A stretch of 64,000 bases of DNA from Chinchilla lanigera (GCF_000276665.1 NW_004955447.1:16095080-16159079), one strand, 5' to 3'; shown: positions 10,733-22,571, counted from the stretch's first letter. Notes: generated by a model not told the origin, from the sequence alone. Numbers and translations are program-made.

Positions 10733-11065
10733 ATGGGCTGAATTCTCTCAGAGTTCAGATGCTGAAGTCCTAAGCCCCCTAACTCACAACATGAGCATGT
10801 TTGGGGACAGGGCCCTTAGAGGGGCGAACACAACACGGGCATGGGCCGCATCCGACCCGAGGGGTGAATGTTTAAGAGAGAATTTAGACATCAAAGGAGA
10901 CTCCAGGGACGTACAGGTACATGACCATGTCAGCCTCCCTCCGCCAGCCAAGGAAAGAGGCCTCGGGAGAGATACAACCATCACACCTCAATCTTGGACT
11001 TTTGGCCTCTGGGATAGCGGGAATATAAGTAGGTTATTTGCACCACTCAGTCTGTGAAATTTTGT
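10733..11065 (+). mobile_element. MLT1-type LTR
   Basis: MLT1-like order: TATGGGCTGAATTCTCTC, GATGCTGAAGTCCTAAGCCC, a CAGGGCCC block, CTCAATCTTGGACTTTTGGC and CACTCAGTCTGTGAAATTTT. Confidence 0.7.
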
Positions 11066-11079
11066 TGTGAAGGTCCTTG

Positions 11080-11215
11080 CAAATGAATATACTTATCTAT
11101 AAAGTGAGTATAGTTCCTGCTTCTTAGAACTGTTATGGAGTTTAAATGAGATAGTCCATACACGGCATTTGTTCCTTTGCCTAGGGCATATTTAGCACTC
11201 AGTAAATGTTATAAT
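11080..11215 (+). repeat. MIR fragment
   Basis: ACTTATCTATAAAGTGAG, then TGTTATGGAGTTTAAATGAG and TTTAGCACTCAGTAAATGTT form the MIR 3' half. Confidence 0.7.
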
Positions 11216-11219
11216 TATA

Positions 11220-12555
11220 GAAGGTACACTTGCCAGGACGGCTGGGTTAGAAGGGGGAGGAAAAGGTCTCCAAAATGCATGGGCGAGACCACTATCCTGT
11301 ATTAAGTACTTAGTGAGGGTCCTGTTTAGGATTCCATGTGGGTTCAAGCAACAGAAAGAGAATAAAATAATTAAATAATGTATTTCTTTCTCCCTGGCTA
11401 ACAGCAGGAGGGATTCTAAGGCAGTTATGGTATGCCATGGTATTAGGAACTTGAGGGTTTTCTACTTTGTTCAAGTGTCATGTAGATTTCCTCCTCATTT
11501 TTCATGACAGCTGCAGGAGCTCCTGCTATCGTGTCCCAAGTCTATGCAGGATGAAGGACAAAGGAAGAAAGGACAAGCTTTCGTTTCAAAGACACTTCCA
11601 GAAAGTTGCGCACGTTTCTTCCACTTGCATTTCTTTGGCCAGAACTTACTCCGGTAGTCAGCTTCCTCCAGCTGCTGGGGAAACTGGGAAAATAATCTAG
11701 TCCAGGCAGCAAGAACCTAGCTAAAAATCCAAGCTAAGATCATGGAGGACACAGAGGAGAAGACAGACATAGTAACCAAAATCGCTCTCCATCACAGTGT
11801 GCAATGTACGCATTTATGAAGAGTGGCTCATGATCACGTTAGTTTTTTCTGATGGGGAGACTGAGGTTATTCTTCAAGGACTGTACAGCCAGGAAGCAGC
11901 TAGGGTTTGACCTGATGCCTCCTCTCCCCCACGGATCCCCAGTTCTGTCCTGGGCACACACGGTGGCAGAGTCTTTCAAGCTGGTGGTGGCAAACTCCCA
12001 GTGCCGCTGCCACCTGTTGGGGATGGGGACTCTGACCGCAGCCGCTTACGCCAGGAACAGGAAGGATGTGCTGGGCCCCACCGGAGTGACCTTGCCAGGG
12101 CGTCTGAAGAAAAGCAAGAGGCCTCCTGCTGTCCCTGGGGCATGCTCAGGACGAGCAAAAGTGGACAGCCGGGGACGCTTGGGTGGGGAGTGGCTGTTCC
12201 CTTAAAAGTCAGGTCTCCACTGCATTTCTCACTAGAAAGAAAGGGGCTCGTGTGTCTGAAGGAACAGTAACGTGAGTGCCGCCTCCGGCTAGCTTAATGG
12301 TTTGCAGAGAAAAATCTGACAGAACAGTTGGAGGGGTAAATGTTGGACTAGAGCTGAAATGCAAAAGCTTTCACCAAAATGTCAGGGGAAAACCGAGTGC
12401 TGGGGAGAGAGGCCGTTAATAAGTGAGCAGGGGATAAAGCTGGCGGCGATTCCAAAGATTCGGGAGGATATTCATTTCGTCGTCTTTTCCTTCAGCGCAG
12501 TTCTAGGTGCCCATTACAGAACACCCCGTCTTTCCCAGGCAGATCTGCTGGGGAG
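11220..12555. other. Intergenic, no gene recognised
   Basis: No named repeat. Open frames at 11852-12205 and neighbours (up to 118 codons) show no domain, no plausible splice partners and compositional bias only. Confidence 0.55.
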
Positions 12556-12920
12556 AGAACAAGGCGGGAAGCTGCGCCCCAGGAGGCTAGGACTGGCAGG
12601 GTGCTGGGAGCTGGGGTCCCAGAAAGGGGGATCTCGTCATCTCCAGCGCGCAGCGAGGCCCTGGGGCCTGGGAAGGAGCGCAGAGACCAGGCGGAAGGAG
12701 AGCCGCCCTGGGTGACGGACGGGAGAGCCACCCCAGGCCTGACCATGGCACAGTCGGCCTGATGGGCACCGGAGGGCAGGGAGGCCGCGGGGAGGGGAGG
12801 GCAGGGGGCCGCCCGGGCAGGGGACAGGCTCCGAACGGGAGTTCGCCCAGCCAGACCCCTTGCGCTTGAGCCTCCTCACCCTTCCCCCAGTGCCCTCCTG
12901 CGCTCAGCTTCGATCCCATG
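12556..12920. other. CpG-rich patch
   Basis: About 365 bp of markedly GC-rich DNA with many CpG, for example CTCCAGCGCGCAGCGAGGCC and GGAGGCCGCGGGGAGGGGAG, in otherwise AT-rich intergenic DNA. No repeat family is recognised. It could be a small CpG island, a distal regulatory element or a decayed GC-rich repeat. Overlapping open frames here are by-products of the composition. Confidence 0.6.
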
Positions 12921-12949
12921 CCTGGAGAGCAGACACCTCATTTGCTTTT

Positions 12950-13168
12950 AATAATAACTATTATTATTAATATTTTTATGGTACTGGAGATTAAACCCAA
13001 AGCCTTCCCAACGAGCTACATCCCCAGCCCTTTTTATGTTTTTATTTCAATAACATGGTTTCGCTAAGTCACTAAGTTGCCCAATCTTAGCTCAAACTTG
13101 TCATCCTCCTGCCTCAGCCTCTCAGAGTGCTAGGATGACAGCATGTGCCATAACGCCTGGCTTCTTTT
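12950..13168 (-). mobile_element. B1-dID composite SINE
   Basis: In reverse orientation: an ID-like part (GGTACTGGAGATTAAACCC...GCTACATCCCCAGCCC), an A-rich linker, then a B1 (CTAAGTCACTAAGTTGCCC...CCTCCTGCCTCAGCCTCTC...CATGTGCCATAACGCCTGGC). B1 5' and ID 3' in element orientation define B1-dID. Confidence 0.8.
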
Positions 13169-13439
13169 AATTATTAAAACAATAAAATAATAGCCCAGTC
13201 ATCAAGTACTGGCTCTTAACTTTGGGGGAGATGATAATCAAAGGTCTCAGAGAATCTATTAAAAACTGTGCTCCCACTTCTCAAAACAAAGAAAGAAAGA
13301 AAAATAAAATGTGTACACAGCCACACAAAATACCACGTATTTCCGCTCGCCTAACGGACACTGCAAAAGTGCCTCTCTGGATCCCACAAGCGAACGTGGT
13401 GGCCTGATTAAAATGCTCTGATTTACTCTTGAAAAATCC

Positions 13440-13930
13440 TAACACAGGTTTTGTTTCTGTGCATTTCTTCTAAACCTTCCTCCATATGCACACATAATTG
13501 TCATCGTGCAATTATAATCTCCACACAATTTATGTCTTCTCCTTTATGAAATCTAACATTACCTTGTAAACATTTTTCTATGTTGCTATGTAGTCCTCAT
13601 AATTATAAATTTGAATGAATGTATAAAATTATATTGAATTGTTGCAGCATAATTTTCTTAACTGTTCCTCCATGATTAGGCATGTAAGTGGCTTCTAATT
13701 TTGTAGTATAGACAATGCCGCATTGAATATCTGTGTGTATTTGTCTTGCCTCTGTTGGCTCCTTCCTTCAGATGAATTCCCAGGAGTGGTTTCACTGAAT
13801 CAAAGGGTAAGAATATTTTTATAGCTCTTAAAACATGACGTCATACTGCTTTCCAAAGGTGTTACAGTTTTTGCTACTGGAGTAATATAGAAGTGTCCCA
13901 ATATACCACATCTTTATCTGTAATTACTGT
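13440..13930 (-). mobile_element. Old LINE-1 3'-region-like fragment
   Basis: TAGACAATGCCGCATTGAAT, then CAGATGAATTCCCAGGAGTG and TCACTGAATCAAAGGGTAAG match a motif string common in reverse-strand L1M 3' ends. Very diverged. 13170-13440 and 13935-14480 show nothing recognisable. Confidence 0.45.
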
Positions 13931-14479
13931 TAAAAAAAAACCCTTCTAATTGACTGGGTGGAATTGAGTTGTCAAGGTGAGGTGGAGAATGAGAGGAGTG
14001 TGTCAGGGGAGAGGACAGTCTGAGGCTCCAAGGGGTGGACAAAGCTTTGCTACTTACAGATAGCAGGTAGAACCAGCCAGGGCGAGTGAGGTAGGGAGCA
14101 GCAGCCCCTGCGCTAATGAGCAGTGCAATCCCGCCTCACCAGCCTGCCGCCGGCCTCCGCTTCTAAATCCCCCAGAGTAGGATCGGGGGCTGGGGCCTGA
14201 CCGGGGCCAGCAGTGTCACTCTGGATCCCGCTGTAAGGTGGCTGGGAGACAGCATGGGTTGAAAGTAGGTCCTCATGGGCATGGCCTCCCTCCCCCAACG
14301 GCTTGTGCGCCATAGCTCTGCAGTCCAGTAGAAATGCAATGCAAGCCACACATGTCATTTTCAATTTTCAAGTAGCCACATTTACAAAAAGTGCAGAGAA
14401 ACAAGTCAACTTGCAAAGTATAGTTGTTGAAACATTGTGATCCTGCCATAAAGAAAGACTCACGGTATACACCAGTGGG

Positions 14480-15068
14480 GCAGAATAGAAAATATGGAGA
14501 TAAATTTATGTGTATATCATCAACTGATCTTCCATAAGGGTGCCAAGAGCAATACGAGGAAAGGACAGTCTCTTCAACACACGGTGCTGGGAAAACCCAG
14601 TGTCTACTGACAAAAGAATGAAAGTGGAACCTTATTTTACGCCTTACACAGACCTGAAATTCTAAAACCCCTTGGCAAACAACAAAGGAGGGAACCTTCG
14701 GGCTTAGAGTGATTTTTTTGGACAGGACACCAGAGTACACACAACAAAAGCAAGGACAAGTGGAGCCTCATCAAGCTAAAAAGCTTTGGACCCACAGCAA
14801 AGGAAACAATTAGCAGAGTGAAAAGGCAGCACACAGAATGGAAGGAAATATTTGCAGGCAAGCTCTCTGGTCAAGAATGATAGCCAAAATACATAAGGAA
14901 CTCTTAGGTCCCACTAGCAAAAATAGTGAATCACTCTATTTAGAAATGGACAGAGGATTTGAGTAGACAGTTCTCCAAAGAAGACATACAAACGGCCAAC
15001 GGGTATATGAAAAAGGCTTCACATCGCAGATTATCAGGGAAATGCAAATAAAACCATGATGAAGATCA
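14480..15068 (+). mobile_element. LINE-1 fragment (ORF2 C-terminal region), part 1
   Basis: GGGCAGAATAGAAAATATGG, a CTGATCTTCCATAAGG block, CACGGTGCTGGGAAAACC, TCATCAAGCTAAAAAGCTTT and CAGGGAAATGCAAATAAAAC are the L1 ORF2 3' part. It is full of stops. The 155-codon antisense frame at 14273-14740 is an artefact of this element. Confidence 0.85.
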
Positions 15069-15186
15069 CCTCTCTGGGCGTGGTGGGGCACACCTGTAAC
15101 GCCAGCACTTGGGAGGCTGACAGAGGAAAATCACCGTGAGTTGGAGATCCTATCTCAAAAGACAAAAACAAACAAAACAAACAAAT
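15069..15186 (+). mobile_element. B1 SINE inserted in L1
   Basis: TCTGGGCGTGGTGGGGCACA, then CCAGCACTTGGGAGGCTGAC and GAGATCCTATCTCAAAAGAC with an AAAC-rich tail. It splits the surrounding L1. Part of the B1 3' half, including the internal duplication, is missing. Confidence 0.8.
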
Positions 15187-16066
15187 GTATATATATATAT
15201 ATACCTCCATTCTGTTAGTATAGCTTATATCAAAAATAAAATAACCAAAGATAAGTGTTGTCAAAAATATGGAAAAATGGGCATCCTTACACACTGTTGA
15301 TAGCAATGCAAAATGATGCAACCAATATAGAATACAGTTTGGAGGCTCCTCAGAAAGCTAATAATAGAATTACTATATGATTCAGCAATCCTACTTGAGG
15401 GTGTATACCCCCTTAAATTGAGATTAAGATCTTAAAGAGATAATTACATCATTACGCTTATTGCAGCATTATGAATAGTAGCTAAGATATGGAAGCAGTC
15501 CAAATGTCCATTGGCAGATTAATCAGGATGTGAATATATGGTATGTAGCACATATATGGTGTATACTTTCCACATATATACACACATATATACATTTACG
15601 TATGTAGAATACTATTCAGCCTTAATAAAGGAAATCTTTCCATTTGTGCCAACATAATTGGAGCTGTAGGACATTGCACTAACTGGAATAGCCCAGTCAC
15701 AGAACGGCAAACTGTACATGAATCTGTATGAGGTCAAATTACAGAAGCAGGGCACAGAGTGGTTTTTACCAGGAGCTGGAGAAAGGGAAAATTAGGAGTT
15801 GTTAACTGGTCAACTATTTAGGTTATGTGAGAAAAAATAAGTTATAAAGCTCAACTCTACTATATAGTGCCCATAGTCCACAATACCATGTTGTGCTGTC
15901 AAAATGTATTTAAAATGTAGATCTCTTGATATTTTTATCACTACAAGGGAAGTGGGAGGCTACACAAATAAACTTGTAAAAGTTATGACAAGAGTTTATC
16001 TCAATTGTGGTGATGAATTCATGAGTGTATGCATACGCCCAACCTCATCAAATTGTGTGCATCAGC
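15187..16066 (+). mobile_element. LINE-1 fragment, 3' end
   Basis: It begins with a (TA)n run, then TTGATAGCAATGCAAAATGA, AATCCTACTTGAGGGTGTAT, a GTCCAAATGTCCATTGGC block and TACTATTCAGCCTTAATAAA. The 3' UTR part runs up to ATCAAATTGTGTGCAT, where a B1-dID is inserted. Confidence 0.85.
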
Positions 16067-16265
16067 CAGGTACAGTGTAAAACACCTGTAATCTCAGCTA
16101 CCTGGGAGGCTGAGGCAGGAGGAGAACAAGTTTAAAGCCTGCACAGCATAGTGAGACCCTGTCTCCAAACCAAAAATTAAAAAGTGTTGGAGAGGTAGCT
16201 CCATGGTAGAGAACTTGCCTAGTATGCACAAGGCCCCTAATTTAATGCTCAGCATCCCCTTCTAC
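16067..16265 (+). mobile_element. B1-dID composite SINE
   Basis: A B1 part (CAGCCAGGTACAGTG...CTGGGAGGCTGAGGCAGGAG...GTGAGACCCTGTCTCC) is joined by an A-rich linker to a degenerate ID (GGAGAGGTAGCTCCATGGTA...CCTAATTTAATGCTCAGCATC). A similar string (ATGTGCAA) on both sides suggests insertion into the L1 3' end. Confidence 0.85.
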
Positions 16266-16339
16266 AAGAAATAGTTTAAATATGTGCAATTTTTTTGCCA
16301 TATTTATTTTTTATTTTAATTTATTTTTGTTTTGTTTTC

Positions 16340-16815
16340 TTTGTTTTTTATTTTAAGGAGAAAAAACGATAGCAAAATAATAACAATGAAGACAAAAACA
16401 AAACAACACAAAGACAATAAAAACGGTACAGGATTTCAAAACAAGATAACAGGAATTAACAATAGTTGTCATATTACATATTGTATCCTCAGTGAAGTTG
16501 CTCAGATCACCAGACGAAGGACTGCAAGACTGATCAAACAATTAAAGACAATAACAAGTAATAAAAAAAATTAGAAACGGTAGAGTTTCACTAAACAAGA
16601 TGGTAGGAATTCACCAATGGTTGTTATATTACATATAGTTGTCTTCAAATTACTTGTTCCAGTTACCAGATATAAGCAAGCAATATGTGGAATTTTTGTA
16701 TATTATGTTCCAACAAAACTGTTTCAACTTTAAAAGTGAGTTATTTTATATCTATTTTTAACCTATCATATCCAAAAATTATCCTTTTACTATAAAATCA
16801 TCAAAATTTTTTTAG
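16340..16815. repeat. AT-rich stretch with an imperfect direct repeat
   Basis: A block of about 70 bp starting AAACGGTACAGGATTTC (near 16421) recurs about 153 bp later as AAACGGTAGAGTTTCAC (near 16575). Shared parts include AACAAGAT, AGGAATT and ATATTACATAT. Its family is not recognised. Confidence 0.6.
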
Positions 16816-16817
16816 AT

Positions 16818-17140
16818 ACAGTGGACCCTTGAGTTATGACCGGCCCAACGTAACAACTTGGGTTATGCCTGAAATTTTGGTGTTAACTTCTGACCAAAGT
16901 GCTGAGTCCTGACCTGGGTGCTGGTCCCTTGTGCTTCCAGATGGCCTCAGATACAGATTTAACCCTTGCAGACTTCTGGAAGGAACATTACAACATCCTC
17001 TCCTGTGTGGGGTTAGTGGAGAAATCCCGGGCCCGCGTCTCTCTGACACTGAGATCCACGCATACACAGAGAGGGACTTTGAAGGCTGTAGAGGAGCCCA
17101 AGCGTTCTGCTGACAACTTGAGTTAAACCAGCCCTTGGGA
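16818..17140 (+). mobile_element. Tigger (TcMar) DNA transposon relic with transposase fragment
   Basis: It begins CAGTGGACCCTTGAGTTATG, like a Tigger terminal repeat next to TA. Inside, one frame reads ASDTDLTLADFWKEHYNIL, matching the conserved FWK.HF.I block of Tigger transposases, and another frame later reads TERDFEGC, matching their ERDFEGF block. The two blocks are in different frames, so the gene is broken by indels. No host-coding exaptation is suggested. Confidence 0.75.
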
Positions 17141-17144
17141 ACCA

Positions 17145-19860
17145 TCGGCGTTGGGAAGTCAAGGGCCCGCTGTATTTCATGCTGCTTTTTTGGGTACTAG
17201 CCCTTGGCAATCTGCTGCCTATTTATACTTAGAGCCACACCAGTTCCAACCAGCTCACTTCAGGGGCTCAAAAGCCGCACGTGCTCATGGCTGCTGTCCC
17301 GGACGTGAGGCTGCACAGCCTCGGCCCACCAACAGGCGCCCCGGCTGTGCGGCCCTGCAGAACTCTGCTGCTCGTAATGCCTCTGTGAGGTGTGGAGAGG
17401 TGAGAACTGTGTCTTCATCAGGAAAGGACACGTGATGGAGAGAATTAAGCACCTGGCTCGGACGGCTCACTGCCGCTGTAGGGCCAAGTCCCCGGCCACA
17501 TGCGACATACAGCAAACTCTGCGGACTCTCAGGCCCCACCTTGGCCGTACTCAATCAGGGTCTTGGGAGTGAGTCTGGAAATCTGTGTCTCTAAAACAGA
17601 TTTGGAACAATAGGTCTTCATACGGTGATACGTGCTGCCTGTTATTACGGAAGGAAATTGAATCCCAGAGAGAATAAATGACTCACTCATGCCATCCCGG
17701 CTGCGGGTCACCGAGGTGGGCAACCCTGTCCGACCGCCTTCCTCCCACTCCGTCCCACCCGCTGCTGACTGTGCAGGCAGCAGAGCTCTTGCCAACAAAA
17801 CACGTGCTGGTGTGTGACAGGTGCCAGCCTACTCCGGGAACAGTGTAGCCTTCCACGCAGGCAGAATGTGTTGATTCTGTTTCCCTAACTTGGAGGAAGA
17901 ACGATGGGTTTCTTTCTTCCTCTAATCCAGCCTTGCCACTGGCCAGGAGTGCTCTCTTTCAAACACTTGGAAACTCATCACATGATAAACATAATAGGTC
18001 AAAAGACACTCCTGACCCAGCGTTAGCAGGCAGCATAGCCTTGGGACCTCTTCTTGTGACCCATGCGGCGACAGGCAGCGCACATCGACTGGAAAGTTCA
18101 AAGCAAATGCCTCAGAGAAGTTCCAGCCCCAGAGCAAGGCTGGCCGAACTGCCCGCCCCGGCCACGCGCCGGAAGGCTCTTCAGACCCAAGTGCGATTCT
18201 GAAACCAGCACAGCTTGAACAGCAGCAGTGCTGTAAACATCCTGATGACAACGGGAGCAAACAGCTGGGCGGAGGCCCAATCAGTTCAGGCACGTGTGCT
18301 GGAGCTTTGGATCCAAGTGCAAGACGAGCGGATGCCGGGGAGAAGGCAGCTGCAGCACAGCTGGACTCGGAGGCATGTGATAGCGTGACTTGCAAATCAT
18401 GCTTGAAAAATCCATTCTGCGAAGCTTGGACGTGAGCACAGTCACATGGGCCCCATCAGCTCCCACACTGCAGCCAGGAGGGAGACCGAAAGGCAGCCGG
18501 GCTAATCAGGGGCACTAGGCTGGAGGCGGCTGTCTTTCAAGGAAGGACTGACACAGGAAATGCGCTATATTTGGAACTGACCCTCGGTTTAGAAAATGGA
18601 CGGGGGAGGGAGAGAGCTTGCCTGACAGACGTGTAAATGTATTCTTTAAGCAAGGGGGCATTTGTGAAGGTCTCCGTCACAGCGCTTAATCCCAGAGGTT
18701 CTCTGACACCTGCTCTCAGTCCCGCACTTCAGGTCTGTACAGAGGCTTCCGTTCACTTTCGCTTTACAGAGAGCGAATGAGGCTCAGGTAGGACGCACTG
18801 GATATGCGTGTGCACATACTATAAACACATTCGTGCGTGCACACGCACTGCATCGCATACGTTTATAGTACATGTAACATCACGTTCATAGGTGTCTATA
18901 GTGTTATAAGCATGCATTCAACAAGTTCTTATTAAGCAATTATGAGGCTCCACGCGGCGCTGCATCAGTGAGGAATGAGGAATAGGATACTGCACCAGTA
19001 GTCATGGAACGCAGTACAGTTAGGAAGAAGACGTTCAAAAAATAGTTTCACCATCAATACACGATCAGTCTGGGACACGCGCTGTGAGGGAAATTGTCGG
19101 GAAGCGAGAACATGTAAGAAGGGTCTGGCTCCCCTGGGCATTAGCGTTCTTCCTGCAGAGGGAGTCTGGGGCTGAGCTCTCCAGGTGAGCCGCTGTTTTC
19201 TAGAATCTGCGCACTGTGAGAATCTGGAAATGTGGGGTTTTACCAGGTCCGGACAAGTAAGAATGTCTTTCAGGGTTTACCAGTCGCACGAGGTTAAATC
19301 ATGATTCCAATCCAAATAAAACGCAAAGACTGTGGAGGCGAGGAGAGCGTGCGATCGGCTTAAGAGAGGACGCCAGGCTCCGAGGAGCCGACGCCCGCGC
19401 AGAGCGCCTCCCGGTGCCTCCTCCCTCGAAGCGTGCAGGGAGACGACAGCAAGGGCAGGACTAATGGGAGCCCTCGGAGCCGTCCACCTTTAATGTTTTC
19501 CATTCTCTTCTCTGGTTCTTTTCTCTTTGCTGCTTCTCTCTCCTCTACCCACTTTATTTCTCACTCTTACAGAGTCAGCTGGTCGACCAATCTTAACGAT
19601 AAATACCTACTTTTTCATGTTAAGTGGTTATCAGTTATCTTCCATGTTCTGAAATTCAAAATACACATTTAACGTTGCAAAACTTTTAGTAGATCATATA
19701 TGTAAGCTTTTATTTATACTTACACACACATACACACACCCTGTGTACCAAGGGTTGTTGCTATTCACTGCCATCACGTAGTTTCCTAGTGTTCTCCACT
19801 GAAAAGTGTCATGCAAGTTCTGGGAAGCTCTGCTGCCTCTATAAGTTACTATAAATGGGC
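17145..19860. other. Intergenic, no gene recognised
   Basis: Largely low-copy DNA. CpG clusters are seen near 17290-17370, 18120-18190 and 19320-19440 (CGAGGAGCCGACGCCCGCGC). A MIR-like 3' end (GGAAATTGAATCCCAGAGAG) lies near 17640-17720. The 157-codon antisense frame at 17922-18395 has no recognisable motif. Confidence 0.55.
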
Positions 19861-19863
19861 CTT

Positions 19864-19958
19864 GGGGCTGGGGATTTAGCTCAGCGGCAAAAGCGCCTGC
19901 CTGGCAAGCGCAAGTTCGTGAGTCCGGTTCCCGGTACCGGAGGGGGGAAAAAAAAAAT
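19864..19958 (+). mobile_element. ID SINE
   Basis: GGGGCTGGGGATTTAGCTCA, then CCTGCCTGGCAAGCGCAAG and GGTTCCCGGTACCGGAGG plus an A tail. A short TSD (GGCCTT) is visible on each side. It has one extra A after CGGC compared with sister copies. Confidence 0.93.
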
Positions 19959-19959
19959 T

Positions 19960-21355
19960 GGCCTTGAGGGTCTTTTTTCTTAAGTCAACAGTAGCACCAG
20001 CACAGCATTATAAGCTTTTTTTTTTTTTTTTTTTTTCAAAAACAGACAGCCTCAATTCTGCTGTAGTGCTTTTTCAGCATAGCAGCGACTCCTCGCCCCT
20101 GGTTGCTCAAACGCAGCCGTGTCTGGGAGGCGAGGACAGCAACAATTTGGCAGAGGCGGGGAAAAAAAAGCCAGCGAAACCCAAGTGAAGTTTCAACACA
20201 GTGGCTGCTTTGGAGCCCACTTGGAGGTTCACTTGCTCTTGTTTCTCCAGCGTTGCCTTGCTTGGGGAAATTTGTACTCCAGCTCTAGCCAAGGTTCCAA
20301 CTCCAATAAAACAGTGATAAGACGCCCTGGAGGGTTGCAGTCGAGCGTGCGGGTGGGAGCAGGGTCAAATCCTATCATGGGAACGGGCTGAGCTCTTACA
20401 TAGCCTCGGTGTTGACTGTTTTCTACTTGCCAACAGTGGGACGTTTGTTCTTGTTGTTAAATAATTAAATAGGCAGTTTGTATTTATTTAACATACAGGC
20501 TGTAGCCAATTCCTGCTGACAGCTACCAGAATAAGCCCACATTTCCTAGCTCAGAATGGCTCAGAAGGCGGCTCCCTGACTGCAGGGGCAGTGCCGCAGA
20601 TCGAAACTCTTCTCCAAGTCTCAGAACACCTTTTTTCATCACTTCAAACAATAAATCAATTCACAGCATGTGATCCAAAAACAACAGCCCAGTTTTATTG
20701 GATGAGATTCCATTCTCGGAGGCGCTTCCCACTGCCGGCGCTGAGCTGTCTTGAAACTATGCGTGTCCCTGGGTAGAAAAAAAAAAAAAACTGCAAGTTT
20801 TCCTCATTTTCACTTATCCATTTAAAGAACATGAATTTTTGACCAAATTTAAAAAACAAAAAGAATGATGAGCTGGAGCAGAAAGTTGGGAGTTGGGGAG
20901 AACCCAGCCAATCCAGAAGTCCGGGCAGAAAAATATTTAAACACTACAGGATGGGTCGTCTGCACAGCTTTGGAACTATCCAGGGTAAGGTGAAAGCTCT
21001 AGAGATGGTTTTCTGAAGTGGCCAGCAGAGGACAGGAAGGACAGCCAGAGACAGGAGCCTCTTCACCAGCAGATCATGGAGCTAAGAGAGACACTCTTAC
21101 TCGTCACATCTTATTCACGCTTTACCTTAACACAGGTGTCATAAAGTGTCAAGGGTGGCGATACGGCCCAGAGCCCTCCTGAAGTGGCCTGAAGCTCATG
21201 GTACATAAGGTACAGCATTTAGGCTGTGCTCAAGAGGTATCCTCCGAATCCCAATTTAAGAGAAAAGGGCTACTTGCCCTGCCCTATTAGGGTACCCACA
21301 GCCAGCATGGTGAAATATGTGGGCACCACTGGGGGGAAGAAGAAAACTGGCTTAA
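19960..21355. other. Intergenic, no gene recognised
   Basis: It contains a long T run (about 20018-20036) and an A run near 20777-20790. No clear element and no coding evidence. Confidence 0.55.
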
Positions 21356-21357
21356 TA

Positions 21358-21700
21358 TCTTAGCTTTTCCACCGTGGCAAATACCAAATACCTACGACTT
21401 GAAGGAGGAGAGATTTAACGTGGCTCACGTTTTAAAGGGGTTCAGTCCATGACTCCTGGTTTCAAGGCAGAAAGAGTACAGTGGAAAGGCATGGCACAGC
21501 AAAGATCCTTAGTTCAGAGTGGGTGGGAGGCACAGCAGGGAAAAGTGCCAGAGGGGAAGAGGTGAAGGACCAGACACAGACCCCAAGGCCGTGCCTCCAC
21601 GACCTCCAGACACCCCCAGGAGTTTGCTGTACCAGTACTCCAAGTGGACCCCTAAAACAATCAAGTTAGCATGCCACCCCGGCCACCACACCTAACTCTT
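21358..21700 (-). mobile_element. Diverged MaLR-like LTR
   Basis: The order TAGCTTTTCCACCGTGGCAA, an AAATACC block, AGAGATTTAACGTGGCTCAC, GTTCAGTCCATGACTCC and a C-rich segment near 21590 resembles the reverse-strand LTRs at 4473 and 45846, with much more divergence. Confidence 0.45.
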
Positions 21701-22211
21701 GTCCTTCTCCTTATTCCTCTCTGGCCCCTTGGCTTTTGAATGGCCCTACAGATGGCGGACACCATAGAGGCCTCTGTCATCATTCACAAAACTAGTCATT
21801 CATGGGTCAAAATGGCCCTACCTCATCTGGTCAGAGCTTGGCAGCTCTGTGAAGATTAGAACTGAGAGCACTGAATCCCTTCACAGGAGTCAGAAGAAGG
21901 CCACTTCTCGGGGTGGCACAAGTGCTTCCCTGAAGACTGTGTGTGCAGCAGCAGCAGGCCACTGTCCTATTATTCGTGGCTTTTAAACAGTCTCAACTCA
22001 GTTCCTTCTCTGTGAAATGGGTCACCCTTGCTTGTCCTGGTCACAGTATTGTCCTGAGGACTGAGAAGAGAAATGGAAACGGAAGTGCTCTATGCTCTGT
22101 TTCCCTCATGAGTCAGAAATTCATCAGCTTTGAGATGCCACTAAGATCATTTGTACCTCTTCTGGAGATTACGAAATATGGGTCCAACTTCAGAATGTAG
22201 GATTGTTGTTT

Positions 22212-22310
22212 TTCATTTTTATTTATTTATTCAGGTACCGGGAATCAAACTCAGGACCTTGTGCTTGCCAGGCAGGCACTTGTGCCACTGAGCCACATCC
22301 CCAGCACTGT
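22212..22310 (-). mobile_element. ID SINE, reverse
   Basis: CAGGTACCGGGAATCAAACT, then CTTGTGCTTGCCAGGCAGGC and TGAGCCACATCCCCAGCAC: a complete ID in reverse orientation with a T-rich tail on its left. Confidence 0.88.
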
Positions 22311-22571
22311 TGTTTTTAAAGTTGTTATCCTGCCCTTCCTTTTCGCATTTGTAGAAGGAGGAAGTTGATCTACATGATCATCGAGATTTCCTCCAACCTT
22401 TAAAAAATGCCCATCGTAAGTTCCTGATCTACTTGGGAATGAGAGGCAGCATCTGTCACTCTCTGCCAGGTGTCTGTTAGCTCAGCTCGCAAGCACATAT
22501 TCTGGGCTTGGATGTTTCCAAAGCTGGACCGGAGGTCTTGGCGTGATGTTAAAGTCTGATAAAACGGGTGT

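Noticed and set aside
12587..12919. GC-rich frames as an unannotated gene with CpG-island promoter
   Set aside because: Frames exist on both strands simultaneously and reflect composition. No exon-like conservation signal or splice structure can be argued from sequence alone.
14273..14740. 155-codon open frame, minus strand
   Set aside because: Antisense to decayed L1 ORF2 sequence.
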